A DNA stretch of 64,000 nucleotides from Nitrogeniibacter aestuarii (GCF_017309585.1 NZ_CP071321.1:3596001-3660000); one strand, 5' to 3'. Shown: positions 26,221 to 35,489, counted from the stretch's first letter. Notes: generated by a model from the letters alone, not told the origin. Numbers and translations: made by a program.

Positions 26221-27648
26221 TCAGATCTGGCTGATCATCTTGGTCACAAGGTAGCTGTCAAAGGTCTCGGTCCCGCCTTCGCTGCCCACGCCGCTGTCCT
26301 TCACCCCGCCGAACGGCAGTTCCGGGTGCGCCATGCCTGAATGATTGATGTTCACCATGCCGACCTCCAGCCCGTTGGACAGATGCGTCGCATTCTTGAT
26401 CGAAGTGGTGAAGACATAAGAGGCCAACCCGTACGGCACACTGTTGGCGCGTCGCAGGACTTCGTCGAGATCGTCGAAACGGGTCAGCGGTGCCACCGGC
26501 CCGAAAGGCTCCTCGTTCATGATGCGCGCCTGGTCGGGCACGCCGGCGATGATCGTTGGCGCATAGAAGAAGCCCTTCTCTCCGATGCTGGCGCCGCCAC
26601 TGAGCACTTCGCCACCGTGGCTGACCGCATCGTCCACCAGTTCCGTCACCGCTGCCCGGCGCCGCTCGTGAACAAGCGGGCCCATCTGCGTGCCTTCGTC
26701 GAGCCCGTGCCCGACCTTGACCCCGTCGATGGCCGCCTTGAAGCGGGCCACGAACTGCTCGTACACGCCGGACTGGACATAGAAACGCGAGGGCGACACA
26801 CACACCTGACCGGCATTGCGCACCTTGTAGCGCGACAGCAGGATCGCTGCCTGATCGACGTCAGCGTCGTCGCAGACGATGACCGGCGAATGCCCGCCCA
26901 GCTCCATGCTCACCCGTTTCATGTGGGCGCCGGCCATTGCGGCCAGTTGCTTGCCCACCGGCACCGAGCCGGTGAACGACACCTTGCGCACGATGGGCGA
27001 CTCGATCAGATGCCGCGAAACGTCCGCCGGTCGGCCCCACACGATGTTGAACACGCCGGCCGGCAGTCCGGCATCGTGGAACAGCCGCGCCAGCGCGACG
27101 ATGGCGCTGGGCGACTCTTCCGGCCCCTTGAGGATGACCGTGCAACCGGCGCCGATCGCGGCCGCCACTTTCTTGACGGCCTGACTGAAGGGGAAATTCC
27201 ACGGGCTGAACGCCGCACACACCCCGACCGGCTCGCGCACCACGAGCTGGCGAACCTGCGGATCACGCGACGGGACAACCCGCCCGTAGATGCGCCGGCA
27301 CTCTTCCGCGCTCCACTCGATATGCTCGGCGCTGTTCATCACCTCGGCCACGGCTTCGGCCACCGGCTTGCCGTTGTCCAGGGTGATGTTCCGTCCGATG
27401 TCGTCGGCCCGTTGCCGGGTCAGCGCGGCCACCTTGCGCAACACCTCGGCCCGCACCATGGGCGAACTGCTTCGCCAGTGCTCGAACGCGCGCCCGGCGG
27501 CATCGAGTGCGTGATCCAGCTCATCACGGCTCGCCCATGGCAGATGACCAATGGACTCGCCGGTCGCAGGGTCGAAAACGGCTTGCCCGTCGCGGTCACG
27601 ACCGCCGACGAACTGCCCGTCGATGTAATTGAAAAGTTCGGGATACAT
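26221..27648 (-). CDS. Aldehyde dehydrogenase family protein
   Basis: A 475-aa ALDH with all catalytic elements: FSPWNFPFSQAVKK cofactor segment, Glu in SMELGGHSPVI, nucleophilic Cys in NAGQVCVSPSRFYV, and the C-terminal EEPFGPVAPL. The text differs clearly from the neighbouring ALDH, so the two are not a recent duplication; they probably act on different aldehydes of one route or on both ends of a substrate. It lies between the flavin monooxygenase (42 bp) and the second ALDH. Confidence 0.88.
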   Translation of the reverse strand: MYPELFNYIDGQFVGGRDRDGQAVFDPATGESIGHLPWASRDELDHALDAAGRAFEHWRSSSPMVRAEVLRKVAALTRQRADDIGRNITLDNGKPVAEAVAEVMNSAEHIEWSAEECRRIYGRVVPSRDPQVRQLVVREPVGVCAAFSPWNFPFSQAVKKVAAAIGAGCTVILKGPEESPSAIVALARLFHDAGLPAGVFNIVWGRPADVSRHLIESPIVRKVSFTGSVPVGKQLAAMAGAHMKRVSMELGGHSPVIVCDDADVDQAAILLSRYKVRNAGQVCVSPSRFYVQSGVYEQFVARFKAAIDGVKVGHGLDEGTQMGPLVHERRRAAVTELVDDAVSHGGEVLSGGASIGEKGFFYAPTIIAGVPDQARIMNEEPFGPVAPLTRFDDLDEVLRRANSVPYGLASYVFTTSIKNATHLSNGLEVGMVNINHSGMAHPELPFGGVKDSGVGSEGGTETFDSYLVTKMISQI

Positions 27649-27690
27649 GAGTCTTCTCTGGTGGATGGTGGGTGGGCGCAGGCGGTGCCG

Positions 27691-29367
27691 TCAGGCCGCC
27701 GCTTCCTCGGCGTGCGGGTTGCCCCGGGCCTGCGTCGCGGCGCCCCCCTCCGGGAGTGTCTGCGCGCAGAAGCGGGTCAGCTGGCCGATGGCGTCGTCGG
27801 CCGAACCCACCGCCGCCACAAAGCGATCCGGACGAATCAGGACCCAGTCGACCGATCGCGAATGGAACCAGAAGTGCAGCGTGTTCTCGACATCGTTGAT
27901 CACCTTGGCGCCCTCGCCGGCCCCGGTTCGCGAAGGGATTTCATGATTCCCGCTGCAGGCCCGCACGCCGACGTAGCGATCGCATCCCAGGCGCTCCAGC
28001 GCGTCGAGCAGCCCGGCCGGCGCATGGGCCAGCGGGTCGCAGCGCCATCCGATCAGGGCGAAGCGTCCGCCGATCACATCATCGAGACGCTGCGAATGTC
28101 CGGGCGCCGCCTCCACATTCGGCTGGATGAACATGCGCCCGACCGAGTCGTCCTGCGCGCGCTTGCCGGAGTTGAGCACCACCCCGGTCGAAAAACGGGG
28201 CATGGGCTTGAAGCGCATCTGCAGGATGTAGTCGCGGATACCGGGCAGATTGCGGATCGACAGGAAGAAGCGGTCGCGCAACCAGGCCACGAAGCGATTG
28301 CGCACCGACAAGGCCGAGCCGAACAGGTCGGCCAGATCGATCATGGCCTTGGCGTGGGCGTGACGCTCGTCGTGGTAGCTCTGCAGCAGCTCGGGCTTGA
28401 GCCGCCCCTGGATGATCCAGGCCAGCTTCCAGGCCAGATTGAAGGCATCGCGCAGACCGGCGTTGAGCCCCTGACCGATCCACGGCGGCGTGATGTGGGC
28501 GGTATCGCCCGCCAGGCACACGCGCCCGACGACAAAGGACTTCGCCACGCGAGAGTTGTGCGTGTAGACCCGTGCCCGGATCACGTTGAGGGTCTCCGGA
28601 TTCGCCACATGGTTACGCAGCAGGTCGAGCACCTTTTCCGGCTTGAGAATCTGCTCTTCGTCCTCGCCGGCGAACATCATGAACTCCCAGCGACGCAGCC
28701 CGTAGGGCAGACGCAGGCAGACGTACGGTCGCTGCGGCTCGCAATGCAACGCGGTGTATGGGGCGTCCAGCGGATCGCCGTCACACTCGATGACCGCCCA
28801 CTTGTGCGCATGGGTCTGTCCCTCGTACGGCACCTTCAGCAGTTCGCGCACCGTGCTGCGTGCGCCATCCGAACCGACCACATACCGGGCACGCACGCTC
28901 CGGGTCTGGCCGGCTTCGTCCTGCAGCACAGCCTCGACGCCATCGGCGTCCTGCTGCAGCGACTTCAGCTCCATGCCCAGCGCCATGGTGACGTTCGGAT
29001 AGCGTGCGAGCCCCTCGCGCAAGGTACCCTCGCCCAGCGGCTGCGAGAACAGATTGCGGCGAAACCAGCCGAACTCCCGGGTACTGGGGAGAATTTCCGC
29101 GAAGCACTTCTTGCGTGCGGTGTACATGCGCATCGGCACGTTCTGGATCATGTTTCGCAGCATGGGCTCTGCCATGCCGAAGGCCTGAAACGTCCGCAGG
29201 GCTTCGTCGTCCAGCCCGACGGCGCGCGGGTAGTTGAGAATCGCCGGGCTCCGGTCCACCAGGAGTGTTTCCACCCCGTAGGAGCCGAGCAGGTTGGCAA
29301 TCGAGACGCCAACCGGGCCCGCGCCGACAATCAATACGGGAACGGCAGTCTGTGGATTCATGCGCAT
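27691..29367 (-). CDS. FAD-dependent aromatic monooxygenase, MhpA-like
   Basis: A 558-aa class A flavin monooxygenase. FAD motifs are VLIVGAGPVGVSIANLLG (GxGxxG), VVGSDGARSTVR (DG) and CLAGDTAHITPPWIGQGLNAG (GD). Length and motifs place it with 3-(3-hydroxyphenyl)propionate hydroxylase-type enzymes, which ortho-hydroxylate phenols using NAD(P)H and O2. A C-terminal thioredoxin-like domain, common in this group, is present. It is the probable ring-activating step of the operon. The substrate is not known. Confidence 0.87.
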   Translation of the reverse strand: MRMNPQTAVPVLIVGAGPVGVSIANLLGSYGVETLLVDRSPAILNYPRAVGLDDEALRTFQAFGMAEPMLRNMIQNVPMRMYTARKKCFAEILPSTREFGWFRRNLFSQPLGEGTLREGLARYPNVTMALGMELKSLQQDADGVEAVLQDEAGQTRSVRARYVVGSDGARSTVRELLKVPYEGQTHAHKWAVIECDGDPLDAPYTALHCEPQRPYVCLRLPYGLRRWEFMMFAGEDEEQILKPEKVLDLLRNHVANPETLNVIRARVYTHNSRVAKSFVVGRVCLAGDTAHITPPWIGQGLNAGLRDAFNLAWKLAWIIQGRLKPELLQSYHDERHAHAKAMIDLADLFGSALSVRNRFVAWLRDRFFLSIRNLPGIRDYILQMRFKPMPRFSTGVVLNSGKRAQDDSVGRMFIQPNVEAAPGHSQRLDDVIGGRFALIGWRCDPLAHAPAGLLDALERLGCDRYVGVRACSGNHEIPSRTGAGEGAKVINDVENTLHFWFHSRSVDWVLIRPDRFVAAVGSADDAIGQLTRFCAQTLPEGGAATQARGNPHAEEAAA

Positions 29368-29386
29368 ACCTCTTCTGTCTGCGGGC

Positions 29387-29683
29387 TCAAACGGGACTGA
29401 GCAGCCGGCTCTCCTGGCGAACCAGCAAATGGCGGCTGGCCTTGCGGAATTCCGTAAAGCGCGGGTCGGCCAGCAGGCGCTCGCGGCGCTCGCGGCGGGC
29501 GTCGAAACTGTCGAATCGCCACAGGAAGACCAGCTGGTTCAGGTCGCCCCCCTCCGGTTGCAGCAACGCCACCAGGTCGCCGAGGATGCTCACTTGCACC
29601 TCGCGCGCCATCTCGTTGTAAAGCCGCAGGTATTCCCTGACGCCACCGGGCACCAGGGAGTAGGTTCTTTGCTCGCAGATCAT
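29387..29683 (-). CDS. NIPSNAP-family protein
   Basis: A 98-aa protein of dimeric alpha-beta barrel type. MICEQRTYSLVPGGVREYLRL with later LVFLWRFDSFDARRERRERL fits the NIPSNAP family. Such small proteins often occur in aromatic-degradation operons as possible monooxygenase-like or substrate-handling subunits; no activity is established. Its ATG overlaps the stop of the preceding hydrolase gene by 4 bp (ATGA), indicating translational coupling. Confidence 0.82.
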   Translation of the reverse strand: MICEQRTYSLVPGGVREYLRLYNEMAREVQVSILGDLVALLQPEGGDLNQLVFLWRFDSFDARRERRERLLADPRFTEFRKASRHLLVRQESRLLSPV

Positions 29684-30555
29684 GATGTCGTGACCTTCGT
29701 GTCTGTTTTCGCGGCACCGCTCAGCAGAAAATCGCGCACCGCCTGGTTGAAGAGAACCGGCTGGTCGTCATGCACGTAGTGCCCGGCACCGGCAATGTCG
29801 GTGGTGACGACCTTCGGGTTGAGCCGGCACATGTCCTGGGCCATCTCCGCCTGCAGGTAGTCGGTCTGTGCGCCCCTCAGCACCAGGGTGTCGCACCGGA
29901 GTGCCGCCACATGCGGGCGCAGATCGGGCACCCGTGCCCCATCCGGCTCAAGGCGGATGGCAGCAATGCCGGCATGGTCGTAGCGCCAGGTGTACCCGCC
30001 GTCCGGCAGGGCCTTGAGCATGCTTCTGAGCCGTTGCTGCCGCGCCTCTTCGGTCACGCTGGGGCGCAGCCCACGCATGAATTCGCTGGCGGCCGACCAA
30101 TCGTCGAAGCGCACCGGCGTTTCGACCATCTCGCGCCGGATGCGGGCCACGCCGGGGCTGTGCTCGAATGCCCCCGGGCCGGCGTCCTCGATGATCAGGC
30201 GTTCGACCCGGTCCGGATGGAGCGACGCAAACACGATGGCATTGATACCGCCCATCGAGTGCCCGAGCAGATCGAATCGATCGATGCCGAGGGTATCGAC
30301 GACCGCCAGTACATCGTTCACATAGGTGTCGGTGTAGTAGTTCCGTTCGGGGTCCCAATCGGAATCGCCGCGTCCACGCTGATCGAAGGCAATCACCCGG
30401 AACTCGGGCTGCAGCGCCTCGGCCACACCGACGAAGGTTTCCGCAAAGCCCCGGATGCCATGCAACATGACCACCGGGCGGGCCTCACGCGCCCCCCATT
30501 CGGTGACGTGCAAACCAAGGCCCGCCACCGTCACTGTGAAATCGCGGCGCTCCAT
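29680..30555 (-). CDS. Alpha/beta hydrolase, meta-cleavage-hydrolase-like
   Basis: A 291-aa abhydrolase_1. VVMLHGIRGFAETF is the oxyanion loop, the nucleophile elbow is LLGHSMGGINAI, Asp lies in LRGAQTDYL and His in IAGAGHYVHDDQP. The fold and size match C-C bond hydrolases of aromatic catabolism (MhpC type) as well as esterases. In an operon with a ring hydroxylase and a VOC protein, a role in cleaving a ring-fission or ester product is reasonable inference. The start at MERRDFTV is 2 bp downstream of the PF06684 gene. Confidence 0.85.
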   Translation of the reverse strand: MERRDFTVTVAGLGLHVTEWGAREARPVVMLHGIRGFAETFVGVAEALQPEFRVIAFDQRGRGDSDWDPERNYYTDTYVNDVLAVVDTLGIDRFDLLGHSMGGINAIVFASLHPDRVERLIIEDAGPGAFEHSPGVARIRREMVETPVRFDDWSAASEFMRGLRPSVTEEARQQRLRSMLKALPDGGYTWRYDHAGIAAIRLEPDGARVPDLRPHVAALRCDTLVLRGAQTDYLQAEMAQDMCRLNPKVVTTDIAGAGHYVHDDQPVLFNQAVRDFLLSGAAKTDTKVTTS

Positions 30556-30557
30556 GA

Positions 30558-31166
30558 TCAGTTCAGCCCGTCCTGACCCTTGATGTCGGAGGCCTTCAGG
30601 CCACCGAGTCGGGCATGCAGGCGCCCGCGCGTGGCAAACGCCCAGCACACCAGCACTTCGTCGCGATTGGGCGCATCGTTGAAGCACACGCTGACCGTGT
30701 CGTAGTGGGAGCGCACATACAGGGCGTCCTTGTGAGCCAGCGGAATATCGAGGATGGTGCCGGGGCCGCCGCGCTTGCCGGTCGAGGGCACCCACGACTT
30801 GCCACCACCGACCGCATCGCGAATCGGGTTGGCCGCCGGGTTGGTGAGCAGTGCATTGCCGTGCTCGTAGTCGCCGTCGATACCGACCAGGATCGCCTTG
30901 CCGTAGCTTTCGATGGCCTGACCGGCCGCAGCCGCCTGGATGCGTCGGCCGAACTCGCGCCCGAGCACCGGAGAGGCCTCGATCCAGGCGCTCAGGTCCT
31001 CCACGAAACGGCCGGCGTAGGGGTTGTGCACGCAGGCAGCCAGGACGATCTTGCGCACCGGTTCGCCGTCGGCGGGTGCACCGCTTTCGGTGGCATTGGT
31101 GTCCTCGATCTGCAGGAACCACTTGCGCACGTGGAAGGCGCCGAAATTGTGTTCTTTGACGTTCAT
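30558..31166 (-). CDS. Amino-acid-synthesis family protein (PF06684)
   Basis: A 202-aa protein. The opening MNVKEHNFGAFHVRKWFLQI and AILVGIDGDYEHGNALLTNP are typical of the so-called amino acid synthesis family, whose enzymatic role is not established despite the name. Family members often sit in catabolic operons. The start at 31166 is chosen because the upstream in-frame sequence belongs to the shadow of the VOC gene. It is tightly linked to the hydrolase (2 bp). Confidence 0.82.
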   Translation of the reverse strand: MNVKEHNFGAFHVRKWFLQIEDTNATESGAPADGEPVRKIVLAACVHNPYAGRFVEDLSAWIEASPVLGREFGRRIQAAAAGQAIESYGKAILVGIDGDYEHGNALLTNPAANPIRDAVGGGKSWVPSTGKRGGPGTILDIPLAHKDALYVRSHYDTVSVCFNDAPNRDEVLVCWAFATRGRLHARLGGLKASDIKGQDGLN

Positions 31167-31191
31167 GCTGGGGGTCACTCCTGTGGGATGT

Positions 31192-31674
31192 TCAAAGCGG
31201 CTGGAGGTCGAACGGATCGCTGGGGGCGTTGTGTTCGCCCAGCACCCGCCGTCCTTCTTCGTCGTCATGGATGGTCTCGAGAAAGAACTCGAACCGGTGG
31301 CCATCGGGGTCGGTGAAGTACAGGCCGTAGCCGACCTTGTGGTCGGTGATCTTCACGATCGGCACGTTCTTGCGCAGCAGCATCCCGTACAGCCGGCGCA
31401 GATCGTCCATCGTCCCGTCGATCTCGAGCCCGTAGTGCTGCAGATTGATCTCGCCGCGGGCCTGAGCGCCTTCCATCGTGGGATCGGCCTGAATCAGGGC
31501 GATGTCGTGATGCTTGGTGCCGAAGGAGAGAAACACCCAGCGTTCGCCGCGGGCAGTCTCGATCATGCCGAGCACGTCCTTGTACCAGCCGACCGCCTCG
31601 AACGGGTTCTTCACATACAACGCAATATGGGTTCTGCGAATGCGGGGTTTGACGTCTTCCGTTGGGGTGCTCAC
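31192..31674 (-). CDS. VOC-family (glyoxalase/extradiol dioxygenase) protein
   Basis: A 160-aa vicinal-oxygen-chelate protein. Candidate metal ligands are the His in IRRTHIALYVKN, the His in LQHYGLEID and the Glu in RFEFFLET, the usual H-H-E set. YFTDPDGHRFEF is the classic VOC C-terminal signature. It could be a dioxygenase, an isomerase or a glyoxalase; a single VOC pair of this length is short for a classical extradiol dioxygenase. It lies in the middle of the operon. Confidence 0.8.
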   Translation of the reverse strand: MSTPTEDVKPRIRRTHIALYVKNPFEAVGWYKDVLGMIETARGERWVFLSFGTKHHDIALIQADPTMEGAQARGEINLQHYGLEIDGTMDDLRRLYGMLLRKNVPIVKITDHKVGYGLYFTDPDGHRFEFFLETIHDDEEGRRVLGEHNAPSDPFDLQPL

Positions 31675-31687
31675 GGTCGCAGCCTCC

Positions 31688-32725
31688 TTAATCGATCGAT
31701 TGGGGATGGGCTCTGACCGGCGCCTCGAAGGGCGTCCAGGTCACGGCCGTGATTTCACTGAAGTCACGCCAGTCCTTGAACCACGAGCGGCCGCCGTCGG
31801 TCGAGCGCAGCAGGTGTCCGTACTTGGTGCCCGCGAACAGCAGCGAGCGGTCGGACGCATGGGCGCCGAATGCCCAGACGGTCGAATTGGGTGCCGTATG
31901 GAGCACGGCCCGAGTCCAGCTCGCGCCGCGATCGTCCGAGCGGTAGATGGCCGTGCGCGTGCCCGGCGTGCCGTCACCGATGGCCAGCAGCAGTTCATCG
32001 CCGGCCGCATCGACCACCTGGACCGTGCGGGTGTAGTACATGCCGTCGAAGCGCTCCTTGGAGGCCTTGCCGCTCCAGGTGTCGCCGTTGTCGGTGCTTT
32101 CGAACACCGAATTGACCGTCAGCACGACCCGCTTGATCGGGTGCCTGTCATGCGGCGGCAGCACGGCAACCGCGTGGATATCGGAGTTGGAGATGGCACA
32201 CTCGGGCGAGTCGACGCGCGTCCAGTGGTCGCCGCCGTCGTTGCTGCGCCATGCACCGCCCTCCTCGACACCGAACCAGACCTCGTCGCCATCGACGGGA
32301 CTGACACAGATGCTCAGGATCCGCGGGCGATTCACGCCCTTGCAGAATTCGGGCAGCTCGACGCCCAGATCCGTCCAGCTCTCACCGCCGTCACGCGAGC
32401 GGTACATGCGCGCACGCGATGGCGCGCCGGTGCCGGCAAAGACGTTCTTCGGATTGCCCGGATCGAAGGCGATGGCCCACACGGTCTGCCCGTTCATCGG
32501 CGAGTCGACGCGCGAGAAGTGGGCGCCACCGTCGGTACTCAGACACATGCCGACATCGGCACCGGCGAGGACACGCTTGGGGTCGGACGGATCGACGGCC
32601 AGCGCACGGACGACACCATCGAATTCGATGGCTTCCTTGAGTCCGAGGCGATGCCATGTGGCGCCGTCATCGACGCTGCGCACAATGCCTTGGCCGGCAG
32701 TGGCGACCAGGATGGTTCCTTTCAT
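31688..32725 (-). CDS. Cytoplasmic Asp-box (BNR) beta-propeller protein
   Basis: A 345-aa all-beta protein with about seven Asp-box repeats, SxDxGxxW: SVDDGATWHRL, STDGGAHFSRV, SRDGGESWTDL, SNDGGDHWTRV, STDNGDTWSGK, SDDRGASWTRA and STDGGRSWFKD. They are spaced about 45-50 residues apart, as in a six- or seven-bladed propeller. No signal peptide is visible from the chosen ATG (MKGTILVATAGQGIVR), so it should be cytoplasmic, unlike secreted sialidase-type propellers. The role is unknown; its place between VOC and SDR genes suggests a scaffold or an enzyme of the pathway. Confidence 0.8.
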   Translation of the reverse strand: MKGTILVATAGQGIVRSVDDGATWHRLGLKEAIEFDGVVRALAVDPSDPKRVLAGADVGMCLSTDGGAHFSRVDSPMNGQTVWAIAFDPGNPKNVFAGTGAPSRARMYRSRDGGESWTDLGVELPEFCKGVNRPRILSICVSPVDGDEVWFGVEEGGAWRSNDGGDHWTRVDSPECAISNSDIHAVAVLPPHDRHPIKRVVLTVNSVFESTDNGDTWSGKASKERFDGMYYTRTVQVVDAAGDELLLAIGDGTPGTRTAIYRSDDRGASWTRAVLHTAPNSTVWAFGAHASDRSLLFAGTKYGHLLRSTDGGRSWFKDWRDFSEITAVTWTPFEAPVRAHPQSID

Positions 32726-32750
32726 GATTGACTCCGGAAATGGGCTGGTT

Positions 32751-33545
32751 TCAGAGGAAGACGCCGCGGGTAATGCCGCCGTCGATGGCAATCGACTCGC
32801 CGGTGATGGCCCCGGCCCGTTCGGACGCAAGGAACACCACGGTGTCGGCGATTTCGTTGGGCTGCAGCACGCGCCGGATGGGCGTCACCTTGGCGTAGTT
32901 GGCCTCCACCTCACCGGGTGTGAGGCCCTGGATCTTGGCTTCCTTGGCGTACAACTCGTGGATGTGCGGCGTCTCGACCACACCCGGATGAATCACGTTC
33001 ACGGTGATGCCGTGGGGTCCGAGCTGATCCGAGAGGGTCTTGGTCAGGTGACAGATCGCCACGTTGCGCATGCCCGAGAGCTGCTTGCTGCCGCGCCCGG
33101 TCAGGCCGCCGATGTTGATGATCCGGCCAAAACCGTTGTTCTTCATGTAGGCCGAGGCGAACTTGGCGCAGCGCATGTAGCCGACCACCTTGATGTTGAT
33201 GTCCTCGAGCAGCCCCTCGGGATTGGCGTGCTCGATTTCGGTGCGCACCAGGCCGCCCGGATGCGCCGCACCGTTGACCAGAATGTCGATGCGCCCGAAG
33301 TGCTCGGCCACCCGAGCCATCATCGACTCGACCTGTTCGGTGCTGCTCACGTCGGCCGGGACGGCGAGAATCTCAACGCCGGTCTGCGCCTCGATCTCGC
33401 GTGCCGCCGCTTCGAGCGGCCCCTGGCTGCGGGCCACGATGGCCACGCGCACGCCCTCGGCGGCCAGCGCCTCGGTGACGGCGCGCCCGATACCCAGACT
33501 GCCGCCAGTCACGACAGCCACTTTGCCTTTCAGATTCAGATCCAC
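32751..33545 (-). CDS. SDR-family protein lacking the catalytic Tyr-Lys pair
   Basis: A 264-aa short-chain dehydrogenase fold: cofactor motif VVTGGSLGIGRAV, NNAG-equivalent ILVNGAAHPGG, and a C-terminal GGITRG. At the place of the YxxxK motif the sequence reads SKQLSGMRNVAICHLTKTL. When aligned through the following helix, Tyr and Lys are replaced by Ser and Asn. It therefore either uses another mechanism or is a non-catalytic SDR. The GTG start at 33545 is chosen because AAGGAG lies 5 nt upstream and the family begins here. Confidence 0.82.
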   Translation of the reverse strand: MDLNLKGKVAVVTGGSLGIGRAVTEALAAEGVRVAIVARSQGPLEAAAREIEAQTGVEILAVPADVSSTEQVESMMARVAEHFGRIDILVNGAAHPGGLVRTEIEHANPEGLLEDINIKVVGYMRCAKFASAYMKNNGFGRIINIGGLTGRGSKQLSGMRNVAICHLTKTLSDQLGPHGITVNVIHPGVVETPHIHELYAKEAKIQGLTPGEVEANYAKVTPIRRVLQPNEIADTVVFLASERAGAITGESIAIDGGITRGVFL

Positions 33546-33622
33546 GATTGCTCCTTGCAGGGGAACGTGGCCAACCGCGTTGTCACGGTTGCCACACAGG
33601 TTTTTTTGGAAGAGTCCGGCGC

Positions 33623-35170
33623 TTACAGCGCCATTTCGATCAGTGCCGGCCCTTTGTGGGCAAAGGCGGCTTCGAGCTGCTCGGCGAGGGCTTCGGCGGT
33701 TTCGGCGCGCGAGCCGCGTACGCCATAGGATTCGGCCAGTCGGACCCAGTCGATCCGGGGGCCTGCCAGGCTCGTCATGGCCTCGGCGCGTTCGCCCAGC
33801 GGCGCCTCGCCACGGCGCAGCTCGTTGCGCAAGATGGCGTACTGGTGGTTGGCGGCGATCAGCACCACGACGTTCAGGTTCTCGTGGGCCAGCGACCACA
33901 GGGTCTGGATGGTGTATTGCGTGCTGCCGTCCGAGAGCAGCCCGACCACCTGGCGATCCGGACAGGCAATGGCCGCCCCCATCGCCACGGGCAGCCCCTG
34001 CCCGATTGCCCCACCGGTGTTGGTGAGCGCGGTGTGCCGCCGGGCGGCAGCGGACACGGCATAGAACGGGTATCCGCAGGTGCCCCCCTCGACCGACACG
34101 ATGGCGTTCTCGGGCAGCGTGGCCGCCAGCGTCTGACCGATGGCCGCCGGTGTCAGTGCGCCTGTGGCCGGCGCGGGCAGATGCGCCGCAGGGACGACAT
34201 AGGCAGGCGCGTCCAGCGCGGTCACCAGGGCTTCGAGACGCTCGACCGCGGCCTCGCCCGGCAGGCTCAGGGTGAGCAGGCGTTCGTCTTCGACCATCCG
34301 GCTGGGGTGGCCCTCGTAGCCGAAGTAGGTCACCGGCGGCAGCGCCCCGACCAGCACCACCAGATCGGCCGGGTCCAGCACTTCACGCGCCGGCTCGGGG
34401 AAATACGGCAGACGGTCGAAGGCCGGCAGGCCCGCGCCGCGCTCGGCACGCGCCGGGAAGGTCTCGGCAAACGCCGTTGCATCCAGCGCCGCGCACAGGC
34501 GCGCCACCGCGATCTGTCCGCGCGCGCTCAAGCCGCTCTGGGTACCGCCACCGCCGAGCAGAAACACGATACGGCGGCTGGCCTTGAGTCGGGTGAGCAC
34601 CGTGTCGGCGTCGAAACCGGATGCCTTCACGCGCACCCCCACTTCGTCGAGCGCTTTGACCACCGCGTCACTCGGCGCCGACTGGAAGTCGGCCGGGAAG
34701 ATCAGGGTGGCGCCCTGGCCGCCGTTCTGCCGGGTCTGTGCAACGGCCTCAGCCGCATCATCGGCGACCGCCTCGACACTGCCGATGCGATGCACCCAGC
34801 CGGACACCGGCTTGGCCAGCGACTCGATGTCGGAGGTCAGCGGCGCGTCGTAAGGCAGATGCCAACTCGTGTGATCACCGATCACATTGACGATGGGGGT
34901 GCGTGCCCGGCGCGCGTTGTGAAGGTTGGCAATCCCGTTGGCGAAGCCGGGGCCGAGGTGCAGCAGGGTCGCGGCAGCGTGGCCGGTCATGCGCCCGTAG
35001 CCATCGGCGGCGCCGGTGCAGACGTTTTCCTGCAGCCCGACCACGCATCGCATTTCACCCTGGCTCTCGAAGGCCCGCACCACATCCAGCTCGGTGGTGC
35101 CCGGATTGGCAAAGCAAACCGAGACCCCGTTGGCCTGCAAATTCGCAAGCAAGATTTCTGCGCCCGTCAT
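33623..35170 (-). CDS. ThDP-dependent enzyme, acetolactate-synthase/benzoylformate-decarboxylase type
   Basis: A 515-aa thiamine-diphosphate enzyme with the Pyr domain first: the catalytic Glu lies in VVGLQENVCTGAADGY. The PP domain contains GLLSDGSTQYTIQTLW ending in AANHQYAIL, the GDG...N metal/ThDP motif. Annotated relatives are usually called acetolactate synthase large subunit, but no small subunit is encoded nearby and the setting is catabolic, so a 2-keto-acid decarboxylase or lyase fits better. It is the first gene of the operon and its promoter lies in the AT-rich region up to the IclR gene. Confidence 0.83.
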   Translation of the reverse strand: MTGAEILLANLQANGVSVCFANPGTTELDVVRAFESQGEMRCVVGLQENVCTGAADGYGRMTGHAAATLLHLGPGFANGIANLHNARRARTPIVNVIGDHTSWHLPYDAPLTSDIESLAKPVSGWVHRIGSVEAVADDAAEAVAQTRQNGGQGATLIFPADFQSAPSDAVVKALDEVGVRVKASGFDADTVLTRLKASRRIVFLLGGGGTQSGLSARGQIAVARLCAALDATAFAETFPARAERGAGLPAFDRLPYFPEPAREVLDPADLVVLVGALPPVTYFGYEGHPSRMVEDERLLTLSLPGEAAVERLEALVTALDAPAYVVPAAHLPAPATGALTPAAIGQTLAATLPENAIVSVEGGTCGYPFYAVSAAARRHTALTNTGGAIGQGLPVAMGAAIACPDRQVVGLLSDGSTQYTIQTLWSLAHENLNVVVLIAANHQYAILRNELRRGEAPLGERAEAMTSLAGPRIDWVRLAESYGVRGSRAETAEALAEQLEAAFAHKGPALIEMAL

Positions 35171-35489
35171 GATGATCTCTCTGTTAAGTTTTTTGCGAGA
35201 TTATCAAATAGCGAGAGAAATGCAAACGAAAGATTGATAAGGATCAATTAAATTTTCTTATTTCTCGTGATTGTGGATAATCGGAATTCTTCAAATCTGT
35301 TGCCATCAGGCCTGTGCAGCGCATGCACCCGGACAGCCCCGATGCCCCCAGTCGATGGAAAATGGGCCAGAATGCGGGGCAAACGGCGGCGGGCTCGTCG
35401 CGGGTGTCGCGCCGCGACCGGTGGCGCAACGCCCTGCATCCGCACCTGGCCGCCCTCTTGAATGACCGCCAACCTTTGAACACAACACG
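35171..35489. promoter_or_regulatory. AT-rich divergent promoter region of the catabolic operon and its IclR regulator
   Basis: A drop in GC marks 35171-35290. It contains ATTGAT-AAGG-ATCAAT, a perfect 6-4-6 inverted repeat at 35233-35248, and TTATCAA (35201-35207) facing TTGATAA (35234-35240). Two GCGAGA copies lie at about 35195 and 35211. One or more of these is probably the IclR operator. Confidence 0.5.
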
